Of a DNA stretch of 24,780 nucleotides, positions 8,252 through 16,349 are shown piece by piece. Numbering within the stretch: position 1 is the first letter of the stretch; each line of letters starts with the position of its first letter. The DNA is from a virus: the IMG/VR virus record IMGVR_UViG_3300025806_000210, positions 1-24,780 of that record; one strand, 5' to 3'. The notes beneath the pieces were generated by a model. That model worked only from the letters and a program-made list of their open reading frames with translations. It searched no databases and was not told the DNA's origin. A program made the position numbers and the translations under genes.

Positions 8252-10291
8252 ATGGCAAGCACATTATATTTCACAGTCAACAGTTTACCCGCATTAGACG
8301 AGGAGTTTTATGTTGATGTTACAATAGACGCGTCAACTATACAAACCCTGAGAGAAACTTTCAAATTAACTAGACGCCTAATAGGACAAAGCGCAATAGG
8401 TACTTCCGTAGCTGAATGCACAAATAACCTTTATACAGCAATAATGGCTGATTATAATAGTTATGGATTATATACAATCACTTATAATTTTGTAGCAGGC
8501 ACAATAACAGTAACAGCCAATAATCCAAGTGTGGAATTTGCTGTAACAAGCAACACCACGGGAGGCGCAGTAACAGTATCTGTCACAAATGATGCAACGG
8601 ATGCGATATCCGTAACAAGCGTTACAGGCGCTGAAGCTTTTTCAGACCCTTGTGATAACGTATTGCTAACAGTTACAACAAACGTCCAAGCGGATAATAT
8701 TACATCGCCAATATCCTCTCCTATATTTGCTAACCCTTTTGACATAACAGTTGCAAGGAGTCCAACTAACATGTATTTGGTAGCAAACTTAGGCAGCACA
8801 ACGGCAACTTATCCATTCCGATGCCCGCCTTTAGTTGCATCTTATTTTGATATTGACATAACAAATAATCCAACAGGTGCAGGTGTCAGCGTGCAATCAT
8901 TAAGCATTATGAGCGCAGGTGCTGGACCACTATTATTAACTTTAGAATACAGCTTGGACAACGTGCTTTGGCAAACGGGAAACAGTTGGAGTGGTTTAGC
9001 TGCTGATGACTATACTGTTTATATTAGGGACGGACTTGGCTGCCAAATATCAATTGATTTTACGGTAGAGGCTTTTAATCCTAACTATATTGACTATGAC
9101 CCTATTGCTGATATTAGCAAAATTAATCCTTTTGCCTTTAAAAAAGCTGAAACCATTAGTGACTGCGGCACGCAATTAAACCCGCTTAACACTTTATCAT
9201 ATGAAGAGAATACGCTGCTAAACAACAAAACGTTCAAACAAATTTTTCAAACGTGTGACAATATTAGCACGCAATTAAAAACCAATTATGATACCGTAAC
9301 TGCAAACCTAATTGACTGCGACGCAACCGAAACGCCAATTACTGTAATTAAAAAGACGGATAACATGGGTAAGACAGACGTTCGTGACTGTAAAATATAT
9401 TTGAGTGCTGGTAGTAGTGTTTGGATTTACTTTACAGTAGGCAACACGTATGACCCTGATACACTAATTGCAAATGGCAGTTATGATACCGGTGGTAATT
9501 TACCAACTTTTATAAATGAGGGAGATGCTGTCAGTTTAGAGGGCTTTGGTTGGGTAACAATTTTAGAAGTATTTCCAAGCACACCTGGTTTAACCTCAAC
9601 AGCACGCGCAAAAACGTCACTAGAGGATATTGACGGTATTTACACGAATGGTCAAACAATAAAATTAACAAGTGTCTACAATGTAGTAAATTATGAACGT
9701 TATGAATTTGATTTAGATATGAGCGCACTGCTTGGAGATTATTACATTCAAGTGGATTTAACGCATGTAGAATTTGCTGCATGTACCTTAGTAAGTGAAT
9801 GGTTTAATGTAAAAGCGCAGCAGCCAAAACACCATTTAATTGAATATTATAATAGTGAAAATAATGAGATTAATTTTGGTACAGGAATAACGTTTAAATT
9901 AAGGATACCTTATATTAAGCAAATGACGTTTCAACCTGCAACGGAAAAGGATACTTATATTACTGATACGCAAACGGTAAGCCTGGAAAGTAGAGGGCGT
10001 GAACAATATGCAATAACCTTTTTTCCAATGCCTACAATAATGGCTAGGAAAATTGCAGCGGTAATGGAGCAGGATAAGTTAATGATAGGAGGTTTATTAT
10101 ATGTCACGGAAGAGGAAACAAGCATAAACCGTTTAGGAAGCACAAATTTATACAGCGTTGAAGCCGTAATAATACGTTCGGATTATGTGTTTGAAACGCA
10201 AACAGGAACGTCACTTGATGAAATATTAGCAATTGAAAGCGCATTCCTGGAATTAGATGAAAATTCAAGTGGATTATTAAAAATAGATTAA
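8252..10291 (+). CDS. Tail/baseplate protein with a SprB-like Ig domain
   Basis: A 679-residue beta-rich protein starting one base after the previous stop. Residues 45-115 form a small domain ('SAIGTSVAECTNNLYTAIMA' then 'YNFVAGTITVTAN') of a kind seen in tail and baseplate proteins. Residues about 224-275 read as one Ig-like module: 'LEYSLDNVLWQTGNSWSGLA' followed by 'YTVYIRDGLGC'. This is the 'YS.dn..wq....f.gLaaG.YtVyV.D..GC' pattern of SprB repeats found in Bacteroidota gliding adhesins. The C-terminal ~140 residues are a separate region (PKHHLIEYYNSENNEINFGT, then ITDTQTVSLESRGREQYAIT). It likely sits at the tail tip and contacts the cell surface. The SprB-like reading is from pattern memory; the tail role is from gene order. 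Confidence 0.75.
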   Translation: MASTLYFTVNSLPALDEEFYVDVTIDASTIQTLRETFKLTRRLIGQSAIGTSVAECTNNLYTAIMADYNSYGLYTITYNFVAGTITVTANNPSVEFAVTSNTTGGAVTVSVTNDATDAISVTSVTGAEAFSDPCDNVLLTVTTNVQADNITSPISSPIFANPFDITVARSPTNMYLVANLGSTTATYPFRCPPLVASYFDIDITNNPTGAGVSVQSLSIMSAGAGPLLLTLEYSLDNVLWQTGNSWSGLAADDYTVYIRDGLGCQISIDFTVEAFNPNYIDYDPIADISKINPFAFKKAETISDCGTQLNPLNTLSYEENTLLNNKTFKQIFQTCDNISTQLKTNYDTVTANLIDCDATETPITVIKKTDNMGKTDVRDCKIYLSAGSSVWIYFTVGNTYDPDTLIANGSYDTGGNLPTFINEGDAVSLEGFGWVTILEVFPSTPGLTSTARAKTSLEDIDGIYTNGQTIKLTSVYNVVNYERYEFDLDMSALLGDYYIQVDLTHVEFAACTLVSEWFNVKAQQPKHHLIEYYNSENNEINFGTGITFKLRIPYIKQMTFQPATEKDTYITDTQTVSLESRGREQYAITFFPMPTIMARKIAAVMEQDKLMIGGLLYVTEEETSINRLGSTNLYSVEAVIIRSDYVFETQTGTSLDEILAIESAFLELDENSSGLLKID

Positions 10292-10310
10292 AATTCAATA
10301 CCTTTAAGAA

Positions 10311-11177
10311 ATGGGATTATTAGATGAAGTTTACAGTATATTAGCCAACTCCAAAAAAGGAAGTGAAGTGCCAACAGCTACATCGGTGTCTGGCAGTGAT
10401 TGGATATTGTTTTGGAATACAAGTACAAACCAATTGGAAAAAATATTAAACAGCAACTATTCAGCCTCAATTAGTGTATGGGCGCCTATTACTTTTGGCA
10501 CTGTAACAAGCGCAGGCACAACCACTACGGAAACAGAAATAGCCAACTATATCAACGCTGTTGGTTTTACAGTTAATGACAATGAAATACCATTATTAAA
10601 ACTAAATGTATATATCAACTTACAAGTGCAAAAGCGCATTTATGTATTAAAATCCAACGCGCCAGGTGACTACGGTACAGCGGCAGCAAACGAAATAGCC
10701 TACACTGACATTGAAATTATAACTGAAAGCGCTTTTAATACGTTCTCAGATACCTCAGAAACAATTGATTTAGGAGATATTGGCTCAGATACTATTGAGG
10801 ACCATTTGAACGCCTTAGTGGGCACCACACATGTTTTGTTAGATGACAAAATTTATATGTTTACATGTGTAAAGGACAGCCAAGCTGAAAGTTATTTATA
10901 CGTAGGCCCTTTACCAAACACCCTAGGTGATGGAGGCAGCACTGCTACCGCCAGCATGTTTTATTTATTTGTAACACCTGGTTGGATATGGATAGCAGAT
11001 TCCTGGGTACAAAAAGGAACAGGAAATAATAATACTACAATATTAGAGGCTGATGATATTGTATTTTATAAGCCGGTAACATATAATGCAAACAAACTAT
11101 CCTTAGTAGGTTGGAAATATGTTTCAGGAAACACAGGTTTACAAAGCAGCTATACTAAATTCTTAAATATCGCATAA
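10311..11177 (+). CDS. Tail fibre-associated protein, function unknown
   Basis: This 288-residue protein starts at ATG 10311, 19 bases after the previous stop. The N-terminus (MGLLDEVYSILANSKKGSEV) is a short helix. It is followed by 'PTATSVSGSDWILFWNTSTN', an S/T-rich segment seen at the start of many Bacteroidota phage fibre-like proteins. The rest is beta-rich with no catalytic motif, signal peptide or membrane segment. Its TAA is directly followed by the ATG of the next fibre-like gene with no spacer, suggesting the two are made together. It may be an adaptor or fibre component near the tail tip. I do not recognise a defined family. Confidence 0.7.
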   Translation: MGLLDEVYSILANSKKGSEVPTATSVSGSDWILFWNTSTNQLEKILNSNYSASISVWAPITFGTVTSAGTTTTETEIANYINAVGFTVNDNEIPLLKLNVYINLQVQKRIYVLKSNAPGDYGTAAANEIAYTDIEIITESAFNTFSDTSETIDLGDIGSDTIEDHLNALVGTTHVLLDDKIYMFTCVKDSQAESYLYVGPLPNTLGDGGSTATASMFYLFVTPGWIWIADSWVQKGTGNNNTTILEADDIVFYKPVTYNANKLSLVGWKYVSGNTGLQSSYTKFLNIA

Positions 11178-12479
11178 ATGAAAAAACTAATTTTATTTGC
11201 TGCAATACTTTTTTGCAGTGTATTACAAGCGCAGGACTGGCACTTTAACGGTGTTATTATACCTGGACAAACAACAGACCCAACAGGCATAAATGCCGGG
11301 CAAATAACGTGGGATACGGACGACTTTAAGTTTAGGTATTACAACGGTACAACGTGGGAGGATTTAACAAGTGAAACCTCATCTGAATGGTATGAATATA
11401 CAGACACAAGGGCAGCGGATTTAGTTGTAAAAATAGGCGATTATGACAGCTCTAGCAACGGTTTTCATACAATAACATCAGTAGAGGAACAGCTTTTCCA
11501 AGTAGTCAGTGATGCTTATGTAGGTGGTGCATTTACCGCAACTCCAATTTCCATGTCTATTTATGATGAAACAGGCGCAGGACCAGGAGGATTTACAGCA
11601 AGTTTTTCAAGTCAAAACACGGATATTACAGGAAATAGGGTTTATGATATTCCTGATGCAAGTGGCGTTTTAGCGCTTGAAGCTGATGCCTCAGGATTTA
11701 CAGGAAATTTAACTACTTCGGATAATACTTTGCAGGAAATTGCTGACGCTGTTGATGGGTTAGTTGTTGGAGGTGATGTGTCAGTAAACGGCACGCCCGT
11801 AGGAGGACAATTAGCAGTTTGGTGGACAGGTACACCTGCTACAATACGAGGAGATGGCGCTTTATGGTACACTGATGCGGCTGTCAAAGTATTAAGCGCA
11901 GGATTAGATGATACTGACCCGGGCAGTTTTAGAGGTTGGGGAGGTTCAGCAAGTGCAGGTGGTAGTGTTTTTTTGTATAGCGGTGCAACGGGCGACACTT
12001 TTACGGAGTATTACAAAATTGAAAACACGCAAGGAAATTTCAGCATAACGGATGAAACCGTTGATGTTTTAGAATACAATACACAGGACAATGATTGGAT
12101 GATGTCTGACTACGGTGGAGGTACGGTTACAGCGGGTTATCCCACATATAATTTGCAAGTAAACAGCCAAGGAGTAATAGTTGAAACGGGCGCAGTTTTA
12201 AATGATGTTAGCACATCACGCGCAATTATAAGCACTGACTCTGAAAACATTATTACATTAAACAACGCGGGCGCAGTTGCAGTTACAATACCGTCAAATG
12301 CCGCAGTTGATTTTCCAATTGGAACTAAAATAACATTGATAAATATAGGTGCAGGAACAGTGACAGTAGGTATAACTGACGACACATTAAGCAACAACGT
12401 TGGAGGCTTAACTTTAGCGCAGTATGACAAACGAACCCTAACAAAAATAACAGCGACCAACTGGATATTAGGATATTAA
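11178..12479 (+). CDS. Fibre-like / receptor-binding protein candidate with signal peptide
   Basis: The 433-residue protein opens with MKKLILFAAILFCSVLQAQD, a clear signal peptide with a predicted cut after LQA. Next is 'GINAGQITWDTDDFKFRYYN', a fibre-type motif in which a predicted observation is compared with 'GTTWEDL'. 'RVYDIPDASGVLAL' (about residues 154-167) is a phrase common in phage tail fibres. The C-terminal ~90 residues (SRAIISTDSENIITLNNAGA, then 'FPIGTKITLINIGAGTVTV') resemble the trimerising tip domain of many fibre proteins, ending in a conserved-looking WILGY. There is no S74 chaperone domain. It is probably a receptor-binding or fibre protein. As with the gene at 350, a secretion signal on such a protein is unexpected; it could instead be exported from the infected cell. 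Confidence 0.75.
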   Translation: MKKLILFAAILFCSVLQAQDWHFNGVIIPGQTTDPTGINAGQITWDTDDFKFRYYNGTTWEDLTSETSSEWYEYTDTRAADLVVKIGDYDSSSNGFHTITSVEEQLFQVVSDAYVGGAFTATPISMSIYDETGAGPGGFTASFSSQNTDITGNRVYDIPDASGVLALEADASGFTGNLTTSDNTLQEIADAVDGLVVGGDVSVNGTPVGGQLAVWWTGTPATIRGDGALWYTDAAVKVLSAGLDDTDPGSFRGWGGSASAGGSVFLYSGATGDTFTEYYKIENTQGNFSITDETVDVLEYNTQDNDWMMSDYGGGTVTAGYPTYNLQVNSQGVIVETGAVLNDVSTSRAIISTDSENIITLNNAGAVAVTIPSNAAVDFPIGTKITLINIGAGTVTVGITDDTLSNNVGGLTLAQYDKRTLTKITATNWILGY

Positions 12480-12532
12480 GTGCTTTTTAGATTTTTGATT
12501 TTGAGGGATTTCAAAAACCATAAAATAACATA

Positions 12533-12997
12533 ATGACACCAAAGGAACAACAAGAATTTGCAGCAATTTTAGTTAAAGAAATGCAAGCATCAGCACCACC
12601 GGTAAAAACTGCCGAAAGTTTATTTTTAAACAATAAAAACCTGCTGGATTTACTTTTTAAAGGCTTGCTAGGCTTATTAGTATGGATGGGCTCAGGTATG
12701 AAAACGGATTTAGAAAAAGTTATGACTGACGTAAACCAAATAAAGGTTGAACGCAAATATGACCAAACTGAAGTTGCAGTATTTAAGGAAGCGCTAAAGG
12801 AGCCTAGGTACACGAGGGAGGACCATTTATTGGAAACCAAACCTTTAGTAAACAGCGTGGCCAGGAATACTGCTGAATTGCAAACAAGAAACCCGATTAT
12901 AACGGAGAATACCAATGCCATAATAGCATTAAAGTATGACACGTCAAAAAACGCGGAAAACATTTCTGAAATATTAAAAATATTAAAAGCGAGATAA
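12533..12997 (+). CDS. Single-pass membrane protein with coiled-coil tail, unknown
   Basis: This 154-residue protein has a short polar N-terminus (MTPKEQQEFAAILVKEMQAS), one hydrophobic segment at about residues 37-55 (LLDLLFKGLLGLLVWMGSG), and a long charged helical region with heptad-like spacing. It lies after the fibre genes and starts a run of small membrane proteins, so a role at the host membrane, for example in lysis or holin-type functions, is possible, but I recognise no family. The 53-base gap before it holds only a weak AT-rich inverted repeat (TTTTGA/TCAAAA near 12501-12518), not a convincing terminator. The next gene begins 2 bases after its stop. Confidence 0.65.
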   Translation: MTPKEQQEFAAILVKEMQASAPPVKTAESLFLNNKNLLDLLFKGLLGLLVWMGSGMKTDLEKVMTDVNQIKVERKYDQTEVAVFKEALKEPRYTREDHLLETKPLVNSVARNTAELQTRNPIITENTNAIIALKYDTSKNAENISEILKILKAR

Positions 12998-12999
12998 GT

Positions 13000-13143
13000 A
13001 TGAAAAGCGAGGGTTTAGGCGATACCGTAGAAAAGATATTAAAACCAATTGTAAAGTTCACGTCGCGTTACAGTGCTGGTCCATGCGCCTTATGCGAGGA
13101 AAGGAAACAAAGTTTAAATAAAAAATTCCCGTATAAAAAATGA
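13000..13143 (+). CDS. 47-aa small protein with a CxxC motif
   Basis: A short gene with ATG at 13000 and TGA at 13141-13143, overlapping the next ATG as ATGA. The protein begins MKSEGLGDTVEKILKPIVKF and ends in 'PCALCEERKQSLNKKFPYKK'. The combination of GLGDT.EK at the N-terminus with a Cys-pair followed by (K/R)...LN..FPY recalls a tiny protein repeatedly seen near lysis or tail genes of Bacteroidota and marine phages. The CxxC pair could bind a metal only if partners supply two further ligands, or could be redox-active. Coupling by overlap to the membrane protein downstream supports it being translated. Function unknown. Confidence 0.65.
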   Translation: MKSEGLGDTVEKILKPIVKFTSRYSAGPCALCEERKQSLNKKFPYKK

Positions 13144-13442
13144 ACGACAACAAACAACTAACAACAGCAAAACCATTGGAAACGCAGGAAGGTTTATTTA
13201 TAATGAAATGGCGCAGTTTTGTTCCTATGATTATAGGCATTATATTAAGCACAAATACCGTATCCATATTTTATCAAAAGCAACAGCGGCATGACGAGGA
13301 GTTATTGCACCAAGCAGCATTAATTGAATATAATAAGGAACGCGCTGATAGGATAGCTGAACGCAAAAGCATGGAAGCAAAAGCGTATTATGACAATATG
13401 ATATTGAAATTGGAATTGCAAAAATGTAAAAACAGCCTTTAA
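13140..13442 (+). CDS. Small single-pass membrane protein with charged helical tail
   Basis: The 100-residue protein has a polar N-terminus, one hydrophobic segment at about residues 26-45 (SFVPMIIGIILSTNTVSIF), and a long charged helix (residues 47-95) rich in Glu, Lys and Arg. This layout of short cytoplasmic end, single membrane span and periplasmic coiled coil is shared by inner-membrane spanins and some holin accessory proteins, but the real lysis block is 3-5 kb downstream, so I give no function. It starts within the stop of the 47-aa gene (ATGA), and the next gene follows without a gap. Confidence 0.6.
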   Translation: MNDNKQLTTAKPLETQEGLFIMKWRSFVPMIIGIILSTNTVSIFYQKQQRHDEELLHQAALIEYNKERADRIAERKSMEAKAYYDNMILKLELQKCKNSL

Positions 13443-13670
13443 ATGGAAAAGCATGTTATTATAAAAAAAAGCAAGTGGATTGATAAAATATTAGCAAAGC
13501 AAACAAAATTTAGGAAAAACAACCTAAATAAATTAGCTTTACAAATGATAAAAGACGTGCCTTTGCACGAACGCAAAAGGATTGACAAATTAGATATTTT
13601 AGTAGGAATTGACACAGCAGAAAACAAACTACAAGGATATTTGACATATAAAAACGGAATGTTATATTAA
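13443..13670 (+). CDS. Small basic protein, unknown
   Basis: A 75-residue, strongly basic protein whose ATG follows the previous TAA directly. The N-terminal half is Lys-rich (MEKHVIIKKSKWIDKILAKQ), and the C-terminal half (DKLDILVGIDTAENKLQGYL) looks folded. There is no membrane segment or Cys pair. Tight spacing with its upstream neighbours indicates a shared transcript. The Lys-rich part could bind nucleic acid or the membrane surface, but this is only a possibility from composition. I do not recognise a family. Confidence 0.55.
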   Translation: MEKHVIIKKSKWIDKILAKQTKFRKNNLNKLALQMIKDVPLHERKRIDKLDILVGIDTAENKLQGYLTYKNGMLY

Positions 13671-13687
13671 TTTAAAAACGAGTAAAA

Positions 13688-14110
13688 ATGGCAGATTTAG
13701 TTTACAACAGCTTTAAAAGGGACATTATGGACGGCACCCTTGATTTAAGCACGCAAGACATCAAAGTGATGTTGGTCACAAGTGGGTATACACCTAATAT
13801 TGATACGGACGAATTTATTGATGACGTTACCAATGAGGTAGTAGGAACAGGATATACGGCAGGAGGACAGTCGTTAGCATCGAAAACGGTGGTGGTAGAT
13901 GATACAAATGACAGAGGTGTTTTTGATTCAGCAAACCCTGAATGGACAACGGCTACAATCACAGCGCGTGGTGCTGTTTTGTATTATGACACAGGCACAC
14001 CTGCAACATCTCCTTTAATTGGTTATTGGGATTTTGGAACGGACCAAACGTCAACCGCAGGAACCTTTACAATTAACATCAATGTAGTTGGAATTTTGAC
14101 ATTGACATAG
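13688..14110 (+). CDS. Conserved small phage virion protein
   Basis: The 140-residue protein opens with 'ADLVYNSFKRDIMDGTLDLS', then 'DIKVMLVTSGYTPNIDTDEF', and contains 'ITARGAVLYYDTG' and 'LIGYWDFGTDQTSTAGTFTI'. This is a widely distributed phage structural protein pattern (YNSFKRDLM...IKVMLVTSSYTPD...ITNEVTGTGYTAGG...ARGAVLYKDTG), known from many tailed phages as a small virion or tail-associated component; exact placement in the particle is not known to me. Length matches the family. A short AT-rich spacer with a hairpin follows before the large fibre gene, so it may be expressed separately from what follows. Confidence 0.8.
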   Translation: MADLVYNSFKRDIMDGTLDLSTQDIKVMLVTSGYTPNIDTDEFIDDVTNEVVGTGYTAGGQSLASKTVVVDDTNDRGVFDSANPEWTTATITARGAVLYYDTGTPATSPLIGYWDFGTDQTSTAGTFTININVVGILTLT

Positions 14111-14133
14111 TAAGTGTAATCACCAAGTATTAT

Positions 14134-14157
14134 ACCCTTAATTTTAGCATTAAGGGT
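14134..14157 (+). terminator. Hairpin between virion protein and fibre genes (weak terminator)
   Basis: ACCCTTAA (14134-14141) pairs with TTAAGGGT (14150-14157) around an 8-nt loop. Only a short TTTA follows instead of a real U-tract. It could attenuate transcription or protect mRNA ends; a strong terminator is unlikely because no promoter is evident before the fibre gene. Confidence 0.4.
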
Positions 14158-14174
14158 TTACCTTAATCACTATT

Positions 14175-16349
14175 ATGGCGCAGTTTCTTAGACCTTCATC
14201 AGACATAACGACTACAAATATAACCGGAACATTTGCCGATGTTGATGAAACGTCTCCAAATGATTCCGATTTTGTTGTTAGTCCTGATAATACTGCTGCC
14301 GTTTATGAAACGCTTTTAAGCAGTGCAATAGACCCAGGTGTTAATACAGGCCATACGATAAGAATACGCCATGCAAAAGCTGACACAGGCACACCTCCAA
14401 GCACTGATGGAAATACACAACTTGCTGATTTTGACTTATATCAAGGTGCCACATTAATTGCAAATTTAGGTAACAATGTTACATTAGGCGCTTGGACAAC
14501 AAGGACAATAAATATTACCACAATTGCCGCCTCTGCAATTACAGATTATTCAGATTTAAGGATTAGAATTACAATTCCAGCAAGTGGAGGTGGTTCTCCA
14601 ACTATTCGTAGAGGTGCAGCTGTTTCTTGGATTGAAATGGAAGTGCCTGATAACGTTGTTAATGTTACGGTTAATTCGGGTGTTTTCAGTATGACAGTCG
14701 ACCAAAAACTAATGAGAGTTATTGGGGAGGCAGTTTATGAAGCCAAACCTCTTACAGTAACGTCGGCGCTTCAAACAGCAACAGTAACATCAGGAGTAGG
14801 TGTTACAGTTAATGTAGGAATTTTAAATGCTGATTTCGTATTACAATCCTCGACAGTAACGGCAGGAGATGTCAATATTGATGTAGGCATTTTAAACGCT
14901 GTTTTTAGCTTATTAGCTACAACTGAAATAGGTGATGCTAATTATACAATTGGTGAAGATGCAGAACTAAATGTTAATGCCGATATTAGAACAGTAACAG
15001 TAACGACAACAAGCAATGTTTCAATTGATGTTGCAACTTTATCCGCTGAATTTAAAATATTACCGGTAACAATTACCACAATAAGCAATGTCAATTTTTT
15101 TGTACGAACTTTTTCTCTCAAATTGGCTTTACAAACTGCAACGGTAATCGGTGATGCTAATTATACAAACAAGGAATTGACTGCTGATTTTTTCCTTGCT
15201 CCTACAACGGTTTCAACGGCAGGAAATGTCAATATTAGCGTAGGTGTTTTAAATGCTAATTTTACACTTTTATTATCTGAGCCTTTTGGACAAAGGAACG
15301 TTTCAGTCAATACAGGTGTTTTAAGCGCGTCATTTACCTTAAACGCTGCGACAGTTTCAGCAGTAGACAATGTCTCATTTAATGCAGGTATATTGTCCGC
15401 AACTTTTACACAACAGTCGGCAACAGTAACAGCAACGGAAAACATCAGTATTGATGCAAACGTTTTAAACGCTGTTTTTAGTTTACAAGCTGCAACGGTT
15501 GAAACAGCAGGAAACGTCACAATATCCGTTAACACCTTAGAAGCTGTCTTAGCGCTTTTACCAACAGCCGTTGAAGCAAGTGCTACCACAGCGCCAAACG
15601 TTTTAGACGCGGCATTTGTGCTTCAAACAGCAACAGTTTCAACAGCAGGTAACGTTACAATTAGCGTAGGTATATTAAATGCGAATTTTAGCTTAGAAAC
15701 TGCGACAGTAACAGCGAATGAAAATACAAGCATTAACGTAGGCGTATTAAGCGTGTTATTTTCGTTAGAAGCAGCGACCGTTTCTACTGCTGGAAATGTG
15801 ACAATTAATGTAAACACCTTAAATGCCAATTTAAGTTTACAAGCGCCTACAATAACAGCAACAAAAAGCGTGGTTATAAATGTTGGCATATTAACTGCTG
15901 ACTTTACAATATTAAGCGCAAATATAAAAATTGACAAAAGCATTGACGCCAATGTATTAAACGGATTATTTGTTTTACACGCTGCGACAGTATCCACATC
16001 AGGAGGCGTTGTAATTAACGTTGGTACAAATAGTGCGGATATTGAATTGCAACCGGTAGTTATTACTATCCAAGCAAATGTAGCGGTAAATGAATTAATT
16101 GCTGAATTTGGAATATTACCGGTAGTAGTAACAGCAGGTGGAGCACCTAGCAGGTTAACGGGCTGTATTATTATTGACTATGTTAAACCTGAATTATATG
16201 CAGTTACAATAAAACAACCTAAAAAATATATTGTTATATTTGTAGAAACTACTGAAAGTCCAATAGTTTACAAAAGCCCTAAAAAATACAGCGTTACCTA
16301 TTTGGAACCTGCGCTGCAACAAATAACAGTTTTAAAACCTTGCAAATAA
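14175..16349 (+). CDS. Long repetitive tail fibre with N-terminal beta-sandwich-like domain
   Basis: The 724-residue protein has three parts. Residues 1-160 look like a beta-sandwich module, with 'HTIRIRHAKADTGTPPSTDG', 'LADFDLYQGATLIANLG' and 'RRGAAVSWIEMEVPD'. Residues about 210-654 are about eighteen 24-residue repeats of the type 'VTISVGILNANFSLETATV' plus a T.GN-like turn. The C-terminus (655-724) has two PKKY.V units ('QPKKYIVIFVE' and 'SPKKYSVTYLE'). Repeats of alternating hydrophobics with Asn/Gly turns suggest a beta-solenoid or similar shaft. This suits a fibre whose N-terminal module or C-terminal tip binds the particle or the host. Enzymatic motifs and a signal peptide are absent. 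The start at ATG 14175 follows a 64-base spacer; the stop shares bases with the next ATG (TAATG). Confidence 0.75.
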   Translation: MAQFLRPSSDITTTNITGTFADVDETSPNDSDFVVSPDNTAAVYETLLSSAIDPGVNTGHTIRIRHAKADTGTPPSTDGNTQLADFDLYQGATLIANLGNNVTLGAWTTRTINITTIAASAITDYSDLRIRITIPASGGGSPTIRRGAAVSWIEMEVPDNVVNVTVNSGVFSMTVDQKLMRVIGEAVYEAKPLTVTSALQTATVTSGVGVTVNVGILNADFVLQSSTVTAGDVNIDVGILNAVFSLLATTEIGDANYTIGEDAELNVNADIRTVTVTTTSNVSIDVATLSAEFKILPVTITTISNVNFFVRTFSLKLALQTATVIGDANYTNKELTADFFLAPTTVSTAGNVNISVGVLNANFTLLLSEPFGQRNVSVNTGVLSASFTLNAATVSAVDNVSFNAGILSATFTQQSATVTATENISIDANVLNAVFSLQAATVETAGNVTISVNTLEAVLALLPTAVEASATTAPNVLDAAFVLQTATVSTAGNVTISVGILNANFSLETATVTANENTSINVGVLSVLFSLEAATVSTAGNVTINVNTLNANLSLQAPTITATKSVVINVGILTADFTILSANIKIDKSIDANVLNGLFVLHAATVSTSGGVVINVGTNSADIELQPVVITIQANVAVNELIAEFGILPVVVTAGGAPSRLTGCIIIDYVKPELYAVTIKQPKKYIVIFVETTESPIVYKSPKKYSVTYLEPALQQITVLKPCK
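14802..16139 (+). repeat. Tandem ~72-bp (24-codon) repeats within the fibre gene
   Basis: About eighteen in-frame units are readable. The consensus is V-[TSN]-I-[SND]-V-[GN]-[IVT]-L-[NS]-A-x-[FL]-x-L-x-[AST]-[AP]-T-[VI]-x-[TA]-x-x-N. Units in the second half (15486-15840 and 15880-16090) are closest to consensus; early units and those near 14920, 15140, 15560 and 15930 are shortened or carry insertions such as GDANYT. The DNA repeats are diverged, so this looks like an old, selected protein repeat rather than a recent amplification. Confidence 0.85.

Noticed and set aside
12485-12520. AT-rich inverted repeat TTTTGA/TCAAAA as terminator before 12533.
   Set aside because: Six A-T-rich pairs and no T-tract; likely by chance at this base composition.
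14802-16139. Variable-repeat target of a diversity-generating retroelement.
   Set aside because: No reverse transcriptase or template repeat in the window, and the repeats are conserved at hydrophobic positions rather than adenine-specific variable sites.
16340-16349. Upstream TTG start for the BppU-like gene.
   Set aside because: ATG 16349 overlaps the upstream TAA in the same way as other junctions here; TTG adds only three residues inside the fibre gene.
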